From: an uncultured Clostridia bacterium
Lineage (GTDB): Bacteria; Bacillota; Clostridia; Oscillospirales; Acutalibacteraceae
DNA length: 13,907 nt
Direction: 5' to 3'
NCBI GenBank assembly: GCA_946002045.1
Contig: CAMFYM010000030.1
Span: 1-13,907, forward strand
How positions within the stretch are numbered: position 1 is the stretch's first letter; every line of letters begins with the position of its first letter. The notes beneath the pieces are model-generated. The model was not told the DNA's origin, did no database searches, and saw only the letters and a program-made list of their open reading frames with translations. Position numbers and translations under genes: made by a program. Shown in pieces: positions 8,214-13,907 of the stretch.

Positions 8214-8254
8214 AAAAAAAACGACGAATTGAATTTCCAATTCGTCGTTTTTTT
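8214..8254 (-). terminator. Rho-independent terminator of the purL-thrH-metY operon (bidirectional)
   Basis: A perfect 10-bp stem (8222-8231 CGACGAATTG with 8238-8247) has a six-base loop. On the minus strand it is followed by eight T (8221-8214), and on the plus strand by seven T (8248-8254). The A/T flanks can also pair and lengthen the stem to about 17 bp. It sits 75 bases after the metY stop and before the promoter of the giant gene, so it separates the two transcription units. Confidence 0.92.
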
Positions 8255-8274
8255 ATTATTACCTAAGGGAGATT

Positions 8275-8302
8275 GTAGGGGAGGAGCAAGCCCCTCCCCT
8301 AC
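8275..8302. repeat. GC-rich 28-bp palindromic repeat in the metY 3' region
   Basis: GTAGGGGAGG (8275-8284) is exactly complementary to CCTCCCCTAC (8293-8302), with the eight-base loop AGCAAGCC. It lies between the metY stop and the terminator, so it would be transcribed into the 3' end of the operon mRNA. It has no T-run of its own. It resembles the dispersed TTGTAGGGGCGGGC-type intergenic palindromes I recall from Ruminococcaceae genomes. It is distinct from the multi-hairpin element nearby. A 3' stabilising hairpin is one possible effect. Confidence 0.65.
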
Positions 8303-8328
8303 TTCATTTAAAATGTTTGGATTACTCT

Positions 8329-9597
8329 TTATAGCCTATCCAGTGCCTGCTGAATATCGGCAATAATATCGTCTGCATCCTCAATACCAACGCTGAAGCG
8401 AATAAGGTCCGGGCTTACACCACATTCCTCAAGCTGCTCGTTAGTAAGCTGACGGTGAGTTGTTGATGCAGGGTGCAGGCAGCAGGTACGAGCATCTGCC
8501 ACATGAGTAACGATTGCTGCAAGCTTCAACGAATCCATAAACACGGTAGCAGCCTCTCTGCCACCCTTAACACCAAAGGATACAACACCACAGGTGCCCT
8601 TTGGCATATATTTTTGAGCAAGGGCATACTGCTCATCATCCTCAAGCATAGCACATTTTACCCAGTTGATTTTGTCGTTACCCTTAAGATATTCAGCAAC
8701 CTTTTTTGCATTTTCACAATGCCTTTGAACTCTTAAATGGAGAGTTTCAAGCCCAACATTAAGGAGGAAGGCATTTTGTGGAGCAGGGATTGAGCCCAAA
8801 TCACGCATAAGCTGAACGGTTGCCTTTGTAATGTAAGCACCCTTGCCAAAGGTTTCTGTATATGTGATACCGTGGTAGCTATCATCAGGAGTAGTAAGAC
8901 CGGGGAATTTGTCATTCTGCGTCCAGTCAAAATTACCTGAATCAACGATTACGCCACCGATTGTTGATGCGTGACCCTCCATATATTTTGTGGTGGAGTG
9001 AGTAACAATGTCACAGCCAAATTCAAAGGGACGGCAGTTAATGGGTGTGGCAAAGGTGTTGTCAATAATCAACGGTACACCGTTTTTATGAGCAACACTT
9101 GCAAATCTTTCAATATCAAGAATATCAAGGCTTGGGTTAGAGATTGTTTCGCCGAAAACTGCCTTTGTGTTAGGCTTAAAGGCAGCCTGAATTTCCTCCT
9201 CTGTTGCCTGTGGGCTAACAAAGGTAAAATCAATACCAAGCTTTCTCATAGTAACATTGAACAAATTAAATGTACCACCGTAAATTGCAGAGGAGGACAC
9301 AATATGGTCCCCTGCCTGTGCAATGTTAAAAACAGCATAAAAGTTTGCTGCCTGACCACTTGATGTGAGCATTCCTGCCACACCACCCTCAAGCATAGCG
9401 ATTTTTTGTGCTGCGTAATCGCAGGTTGGATTTTGAAGACGGGAATAGAAATAGCCTGACTTTTTAAGGTCAAACAAATCGCCCATTTCCTCACTGCTGT
9501 CATATTTGTAGGTTGTGCTTTGGATAATGGGAATAACTCTCGGCTCCCCGTTTTTTGGCTCATAGCCTCCCTGAACACAAATGCTGTCTAAATTCAT
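8329..9597 (-). CDS. metY: O-acetylhomoserine sulfhydrylase (aminocarboxypropyltransferase), PLP-dependent
   Basis: This cytoplasmic enzyme of the Cys/Met-metabolism PLP family makes homocysteine from O-acetylhomoserine and sulfide, the last step before methionine synthase. Visible motifs are the cofactor-phosphate region Y-S-R-L-Q-N-P-T (51-58) and S-S-G-Q-A-A (79-84), the pyridine-binding Asp D179 in I-I-D-N-T-F-A-T-P, and the Schiff-base lysine K204 in T-H-S-T-T-K-Y. At 422 residues it is longer than MetB or MetC (about 380-400). It carries the MetY-type insertion after the lysine domain (about 222-268, with the F-G-K-G-A-Y-I-T-K segment), which favours MetY over cystathionine enzymes or methionine gamma-lyase. 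The ATG is preceded by AAAGGA at eight bases' spacing. It lies 33 nt downstream of thrH and is last in the operon, followed by a strong terminator. No SAM riboswitch or T-box lies directly upstream, so any such control would be at the operon head outside the window. Confidence 0.95.
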   Translation of the reverse strand: MNLDSICVQGGYEPKNGEPRVIPIIQSTTYKYDSSEEMGDLFDLKKSGYFYSRLQNPTCDYAAQKIAMLEGGVAGMLTSSGQAANFYAVFNIAQAGDHIVSSSAIYGGTFNLFNVTMRKLGIDFTFVSPQATEEEIQAAFKPNTKAVFGETISNPSLDILDIERFASVAHKNGVPLIIDNTFATPINCRPFEFGCDIVTHSTTKYMEGHASTIGGVIVDSGNFDWTQNDKFPGLTTPDDSYHGITYTETFGKGAYITKATVQLMRDLGSIPAPQNAFLLNVGLETLHLRVQRHCENAKKVAEYLKGNDKINWVKCAMLEDDEQYALAQKYMPKGTCGVVSFGVKGGREAATVFMDSLKLAAIVTHVADARTCCLHPASTTHRQLTNEQLEECGVSPDLIRFSVGIEDADDIIADIQQALDRL

Positions 9598-9630
9598 TTT
9601 TATCGTCCTTTGCTAATTAGTTTTTTGCTT

Positions 9631-10233
9631 TCAGTCAAGTACCTCTTTGATAGCGTTTAGAAGGTCGTCATATTCCTCAAAGGCCTTGTATTGTGGGTAA
9701 TCAGCCTTAATCTGCTCTGTGCTACGGAATAAGAAGCCTGCCTTAGAAGCCTCAATCATACCTAAATCGTTGTGACTGTCGCCACTTGCAATTGTGTTAA
9801 AGCCCATTGCGTGAAGGGACTTAACAGTAGTGTACTTTGATTTTTCGCAACGCATTTTATAGCCTGTGATTTCGCCGTTATCTGCAACCTCAAGAGTGTT
9901 GCAGAAAATTGTGGGATAGCCCAGCTTTTTCATAAGTGGTCCTGCAAACTGTGAAAATGTGTCGCTGACAATAATCACCTGTGTGATTGAACGAAGCTCG
10001 TCTAAAAACTCCTTTGCACCGGGCATTGGGTCGATTTTAGAAATAGTTTCCTGAATTTCCTTTAATCCAAGTCCGTGCTCCTTTAATATACCGATACGGT
10101 AATTCATAAGCTTGTCGTAATCAGGCTCATCTCTTGTAGTCTTTTTAAGCTCGGGAATATTTGTTTCCTCAGCAAATGCAATCCAAATTTCAGGAACTAA
10201 CACGCCCTCAAGGTCTAAACATACAATATCCAT
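9631..10233 (-). CDS. thrH: ThrH-type phosphoserine phosphatase / phosphoserine:homoserine phosphotransferase
   Basis: This is a 200-residue HAD-superfamily enzyme, the usual ThrH length. ThrH from Pseudomonas aeruginosa dephosphorylates phosphoserine and can pass the phosphate to homoserine, giving serine plus homoserine phosphate, the ThrC substrate for threonine. Motif I is C-L-D-L-E-G-V-L-V-P-E-I-W (5-17), with nucleophile D7 and Glu at position 9 in place of the second Asp of ordinary HAD phosphatases; that D-L-E-G signature marks ThrH rather than SerB. Motif II is V-S-D-T-F (89-93), and motif IV is G-D-S-H-N-D (151-156). The conserved R-D-x-P-D-Y-D (34-40) also fits the family. AGAGGAG sits eight bases before the ATG. 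The gene begins 24 nt after purL and ends 33 nt before metY, so it is an internal operon gene. Placing it beside metY puts two enzymes of homoserine use together; which reaction dominates in this organism cannot be told from sequence. Confidence 0.9.
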   Translation of the reverse strand: MDIVCLDLEGVLVPEIWIAFAEETNIPELKKTTRDEPDYDKLMNYRIGILKEHGLGLKEIQETISKIDPMPGAKEFLDELRSITQVIIVSDTFSQFAGPLMKKLGYPTIFCNTLEVADNGEITGYKMRCEKSKYTTVKSLHAMGFNTIASGDSHNDLGMIEASKAGFLFRSTEQIKADYPQYKAFEEYDDLLNAIKEVLD

Positions 10234-10257
10234 TATTAGTACTCCTCTATGTCATTA

Positions 10258-13200
10258 TTATTTAAAGTAGTTTACGCCACTTTCAAAGATTTTCATATCC
10301 TTTTCAAACGGCACATTAGCATAAAGACTGTCGCCCTTACGCTCACTGTGACCCATTTTACCAAGCACTCTGCCGTCAGGAGAGGTGATACCCTCAACTG
10401 CACAAACAGAGCCGTTTGGATTAAAGGGCATATCTGCAACAGGTGTACCCTCAAGATTAACATACTGTGTGGCAACCTGTCCGTTTTCAATAAGCTTTTT
10501 CATTACATCGTCATTAGCAACAAATCTGCCTTCGCCGTGGCTGATTGGCACTGCAAACATATCGCCGGCATTAACACTGCTAAACCAAGGTGATTTAACG
10601 CTTGATACTCTTGTGTATGCCACAGAGGAAATATGTCTGCCGATAGTGTTAAATGTGAGAGTGGGGTCTGTGTCCTTAATATCTCTAATCTCGCCGTATG
10701 GCACAAGACCAAGCTTGATAAGTGCCTGGAAGCCGTTACAAATACCAAGCATTAAGCCGTCACGACAGTTAAGAAGCTTTGTAACAGCCTCCTTAACCTT
10801 TGGATTTCTAAAGGTTGTGGCAATAAATTTACCTGAGCCCTCCGGCTCGTCACCACCACTGAATCCACCGGGCAGCATAATGATTTGCGATGACTCAATC
10901 TCCTTAACCATCTTATCAATAGTTTCGTTAATATCTGCTGATGAAAGGTTGTTAACCACAAGGATTGAAGCTTCTGCTCCTGCCTTTTCAAAGGCTCTTG
11001 CAGAATCAATCTCGCAGTTTGTACCCGGGAAAGCAGGGATAAATACCTTTGGCCTTGCCACCTTGCTTTTAGCAACAAAGATTGAACGCTCCTTGTAAAG
11101 AGGAACATCATAGGGCATTTTTGCCTCCTTGCCTGAATCGGTAGCAAATACCTTTTCAAGCTTACCTGTCCACGCATCAATAAGCTCGTCAACAGTTTGA
11201 ACAACACCGTCTATAATGAAAATTCCGTTATCGTTTGTTGTACCGAGAGTAATGCCGTCAAAATCACAGCCGTCGGCAAGCTCCACAACAAAGGAAGCCT
11301 CCTTGGCAGCAAACAATGTTTCCTTATCAAGACCCTGTGCAAAGGTAAAGCCTGTTTTGTTACCGAATGCCATTTTGCAAACACAGGCTGCTGCACCACC
11401 CTCTTTAACTACTGATGCAGAAAGAATACTGCCGTTTCTTACACCCTCATAAACCTTAACCATAAGGCTCATTGCATTTTCAAAATCAGGAAGTCCTGTG
11501 CTTTCGTCCACAGGGAGAGGAAGAAGCTTAACTGTTGAGCCTGTTCTCTTGAACTGTGATGATACTGTTTTGGACGCCTCACTCATACCCACAGCAAAGG
11601 ATACCAAGGTAGGAGGCACATCAAGGTCGTTAAAGGAGCCACTCATTGAGTCCTTGCCACCGATTGACGGACATTTGTAACCTACCTGTGCCTTTAACGC
11701 ACCAAGGAGAGCAGCAGTAGGCTTACCCCAACGAGCAGGTACATCGTTAAGTCTTTCAAAATATTCCTGGAAGGTGAGCCTTGCCTGTGACGGGTCACAG
11801 CCCACAGCAGCCAGCTTTGCCAATGATTCGGAAACGGCAAAGGCAGCAGAATGGAAGGGTGACCAACGGGAAAGCTTTGGAATAAAGCCGTAGGACATTA
11901 CTGTTGCAGTATCGGTTTCACCCTCAAGAAGTGGGATTTTTGCCACCATTGCTTCCTCAGGAGTAAGTTGATATTTGCCGGCATAGGGCATAAGCACCGT
12001 GCCTGCACCGATTGATGAGTCAAATCTTTCCACAAGACCCTTTTGTGAGCAAACCTCCAAACGAGAAAGGTTAGCCTTAAGAGCCTGTGCGTTGTCAAGA
12101 CCTGCCAAGCAATCAGGCACCTGCTTTGTATAATTCTTTGTATCGTCAACGGCAGTAATCTCTACCTTAGCGTGCTGAGTTACACCGTTGGTGTTAAGGA
12201 AATCACGGCTGAGGCTTACAATCTTATCGCCTCTCCATGTCATTTCAAGCCTGTTATCGGAGGTAACAACTGCAACAGGTGTTGCCTCAAGATTTTCCTC
12301 CCTTGCAAGAGAAATGAATTTATCAACATCTGCCTTGTCAAGCACAACTGCCATCCTTTCCTGTGATTCGGAAATAGCAAGCTCTGTGCCGTCAAGGCCG
12401 TCATATTTCTTGGGTACCTTATCAAGATCAATTTTTAAGCCGTCTGCTAACTCGCCGATTGCAACGGAAACACCACCTGCGCCGAAATCGTTACAGCGCT
12501 TAATCATCCTTGCAACCTCGCCACGACGGAATAATCTTTGAATTTTACGCTCTGTGGGTGGGTTACCCTTTTGTACCTCTGCACCACAGGTTTCAATAGA
12601 CATTGAGTTATGAGCCTTTGATGAGCCTGTTGCACCACCACAGCCGTCACGGCCTGTGCGACCACCTAAAAGAACGATAACATCATCCTCCTGTGGACAC
12701 TCTCTTTTAACATTATCCTTTGGTGATGCGCCGATAACAGCACCTATCTCCATCCTTTTTGCAACATAGCCCTCGTCGTAAAGCTCTGTTACCTGACCTG
12801 TTGCAAGGCCGATTTGGTTACCGTAGCTGGAATATCCTGCTGCTGCACCGGTAGTAATCTTGCTTTGAGGAAGCTTTGCGTCAAGTGTTTCCTCAAAGGG
12901 AGTTGTCGGGTCGCCGGAGCCTGTTACACGCATTGCCTGATAAACATATGCTCTGCCTGACAGTGGGTCACGGATAGCACCACCAAGGCAGGTTGCTGCG
13001 CCACCGAATGGCTCAATCTCTGTTGGGTGGTTATGGGTTTCGTTCTTAAACTGAACAAGCCACTGCTCCTCCCTGCCATCAATAATTACAGGCACCTGAA
13101 TTGAGCAGGCATTGATTTCGTCACTTTCGTCAAGGTTGTTAACAAGGCCTCTCTTTTTTAACACCTTTGTGCCGATGCAGGCCATATCCATAAGGCAAAC

Positions 13201-13907
13201 AATCTTATCTCTGTCGCCGTAAACCTCCTTGCGAATATCAAAATATTCCTCAAGTGCATCGTTGATTGCCTTGTTATATTTGCTTTCGTTAATCTTAATT
13301 TCGTCAAGCTCCGTAGCAAAGGTTGTGTGACGGCAATGGTCCGACCAATATGTGTCAATAACCTTCAGCTCTGTTAAGCTTGGATTACGCTTTTCATCGT
13401 TTTTAAAGTAATCCCTTACCCAGCACAAATCTGCTACGCTCATTGCAAATCCCATTGATGCGTGGTACTGTGCAATTTCCCGGTCAGTCTTTTTGATAAA
13501 GCCTGTAATACGCATAATATCGTCAGGCATTTTTGTTTTAATATCAAGGGTGTCGGGCATATGGAAGGACGCTTCTCTTGACTCAACAGGGTTGATTATG
13601 TATGACTTTATCTTGTCAAAATCACTGTCAGAAATATCGCCCTTAACTGCAATAACCTTAGCCGATGCAACATCAGGTCTTTCACCGGCAGTAAGAAGCT
13701 GAATACACTGTGCTGCCGAATCTGCCCTTTGGTCATACTGACCCGGCAGGTATTCCGTTGCAAAATACCTCCAGTCCTGCTCCATAGTCAGCTCATAGTA
13801 CACATTGTCAAGATTAGGCTCTGACAGAATGGTTGTAACAGCCTTTTGGAATTCCTCCTCGCTTAAGCCCTGTGCGTCGTAACGGTTAATAATTCTTAAG
13901 TCCTCAA
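10258..13907 (-). CDS. purL: Phosphoribosylformylglycinamidine synthase, single-chain (5' end cut by the window edge)
   Basis: The enzyme catalyses the fourth step of purine synthesis: FGAR + glutamine + ATP to FGAM. The frame stays open from the TAA stop at 10258 to the right edge. About 1215 residues are visible, and a few tens of N-terminal residues are missing. A GTG at 13803 is not the start: 34 upstream codons are in frame and read like family sequence (R-I-I-N-R-Y-D-A-Q-G-L-S-E-E-E-F), with no ribosome binding site ahead of the GTG. Domains in order are the PurS-like N-terminus, the synthetase core with Y-W-S-D-H-C-R-H-T-T-F (codons near 13350-13318) and N-E-T-H-N-H-P-T-E-I-E-P-F-G-G, a second AIRS-like half with S-I-G-G-K-D-S-M-S-G, and a C-terminal class I glutaminase. 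The glutaminase shows the Cys nucleophile in G-I-C-N-G-F-Q (codon 10738-10740) and the His and Glu of G-H-S-E-R (codons 10348-10350 and 10342-10344), so it looks active. Single-chain PurL of this compact type is common in Clostridia, unlike the split PurS/PurQ/PurL of Bacillus. It is first of three visible genes in its operon. Confidence 0.97.
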   Translation of the reverse strand, partial: EDLRIINRYDAQGLSEEEFQKAVTTILSEPNLDNVYYELTMEQDWRYFATEYLPGQYDQRADSAAQCIQLLTAGERPDVASAKVIAVKGDISDSDFDKIKSYIINPVESREASFHMPDTLDIKTKMPDDIMRITGFIKKTDREIAQYHASMGFAMSVADLCWVRDYFKNDEKRNPSLTELKVIDTYWSDHCRHTTFATELDEIKINESKYNKAINDALEEYFDIRKEVYGDRDKIVCLMDMACIGTKVLKKRGLVNNLDESDEINACSIQVPVIIDGREEQWLVQFKNETHNHPTEIEPFGGAATCLGGAIRDPLSGRAYVYQAMRVTGSGDPTTPFEETLDAKLPQSKITTGAAAGYSSYGNQIGLATGQVTELYDEGYVAKRMEIGAVIGASPKDNVKRECPQEDDVIVLLGGRTGRDGCGGATGSSKAHNSMSIETCGAEVQKGNPPTERKIQRLFRRGEVARMIKRCNDFGAGGVSVAIGELADGLKIDLDKVPKKYDGLDGTELAISESQERMAVVLDKADVDKFISLAREENLEATPVAVVTSDNRLEMTWRGDKIVSLSRDFLNTNGVTQHAKVEITAVDDTKNYTKQVPDCLAGLDNAQALKANLSRLEVCSQKGLVERFDSSIGAGTVLMPYAGKYQLTPEEAMVAKIPLLEGETDTATVMSYGFIPKLSRWSPFHSAAFAVSESLAKLAAVGCDPSQARLTFQEYFERLNDVPARWGKPTAALLGALKAQVGYKCPSIGGKDSMSGSFNDLDVPPTLVSFAVGMSEASKTVSSQFKRTGSTVKLLPLPVDESTGLPDFENAMSLMVKVYEGVRNGSILSASVVKEGGAAACVCKMAFGNKTGFTFAQGLDKETLFAAKEASFVVELADGCDFDGITLGTTNDNGIFIIDGVVQTVDELIDAWTGKLEKVFATDSGKEAKMPYDVPLYKERSIFVAKSKVARPKVFIPAFPGTNCEIDSARAFEKAGAEASILVVNNLSSADINETIDKMVKEIESSQIIMLPGGFSGGDEPEGSGKFIATTFRNPKVKEAVTKLLNCRDGLMLGICNGFQALIKLGLVPYGEIRDIKDTDPTLTFNTIGRHISSVAYTRVSSVKSPWFSSVNAGDMFAVPISHGEGRFVANDDVMKKLIENGQVATQYVNLEGTPVADMPFNPNGSVCAVEGITSPDGRVLGKMGHSERKGDSLYANVPFEKDMKIFESGVNYFK

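Larger units (their letters stand above)
7908..8328. other. 421-nt intergenic region between the metY operon and the surface-protein operon
   Basis: There is no credible gene here; a 67-codon plus-strand frame that crosses it is a chance frame through palindromes. From right to left it holds a GC-rich palindrome, a rho-independent terminator, a multi-hairpin MITE-like element and a strongly AT-rich promoter segment (about 7920-8050). Each is listed separately. The base composition changes sharply between the GC-rich repeats and the AT-rich promoter, which fits later insertion of the repeats. Confidence 0.8.

Noticed and set aside
7908..8328. CRISPR array or RNA gene in the palindromic region
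   Set aside because: The hairpins are of different sequence and not evenly spaced direct repeats, and no tRNA, rRNA or riboswitch core is recognisable. A terminator plus dispersed palindromes explains the structure.
8163..8366. Plus-strand 67-codon frame in the intergenic region
   Set aside because: It runs through the palindromic element, the terminator and the end of metY. It is explained by those features and has no plausible protein signature.
9631..10233. Plain SerB-type phosphoserine phosphatase
   Set aside because: The D-L-E-G motif I with Glu in place of the second Asp, followed by V-L-V-P-E-I-W, is the ThrH signature; SerB has D-x-D-x-T/S.
10385..11098. Plus-strand open frame of 237 codons opposite purL
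   Set aside because: It lies wholly antisense to the glutaminase and AIRS-like part of purL, whose motifs and catalytic residues are intact. The translation shows no recognisable family and no good ribosome binding site, so it is a shadow frame.
13801..13803. GTG as start codon of purL
   Set aside because: The frame is open upstream to the window edge with 34 family-like codons, and no Shine-Dalgarno sequence precedes the GTG. The gene is partial.

Overview
The window looks like part of a chromosome from a gut-type, low-GC clostridial Firmicute (Ruminococcus/Eubacterium-like). Four things point that way: the single-chain clostridial-type PurL, Shine-Dalgarno sites of the AGGAG type, secreted proteins built from Ig-like, FIVAR and leucine-rich repeats with a dockerin-like tail, and intergenic palindromic repeats of a kind I recall from gut clostridial genomes. 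The species assignment is inference. All five genes lie on the minus strand, so transcription runs from high to low coordinates.

Housekeeping block (13907 down to 8329): the 3' part of purL (purine synthesis, cut by the window edge), then thrH 24 nt downstream, then metY 33 nt further on. The short gaps, same strand, good internal ribosome binding sites and absence of a terminator between them suggest one operon. ThrH and MetY both act around homoserine: ThrH makes homoserine phosphate or releases serine from phosphoserine, and MetY builds homocysteine from O-acetylhomoserine. The purL link may only reflect co-transcription of amino-acid and nucleotide synthesis.

Intergenic block (8328 down to 7908, 421 nt): a GC-rich palindromic repeat, a strong rho-independent terminator that closes the metY operon, a multi-hairpin MITE-like element flanked by short direct repeats, then a very AT-rich stretch with a good sigma-A-type promoter. 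The promoter's -10 box sits inside a perfect 10+10 bp dyad.

Surface-protein block (7907 down to 41): a 2180-residue secreted protein followed by a 437-residue secreted leucine-rich-repeat protein. The stop codon of the first overlaps the ribosome binding site of the second, so the two are almost certainly made together. The large protein ends in five super-repeat units of about 263-278 residues, each a FIVAR three-helix module plus two Ig-like domains. Its N-terminal half holds more Ig-like domains, two of which seem to be interrupted by related helical inserts. No LPXTG, SLH or C-terminal membrane anchor is visible. The leucine-rich protein carries an InlB B-repeat-like module and a C-terminal Cys-x-x-Cys segment with a single degenerate dockerin/EF-hand loop. 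Their function is unknown; an adhesive or extracellular scaffold role is the reasonable guess. I saw no defence system, CRISPR array, RNA gene or intact transposon.
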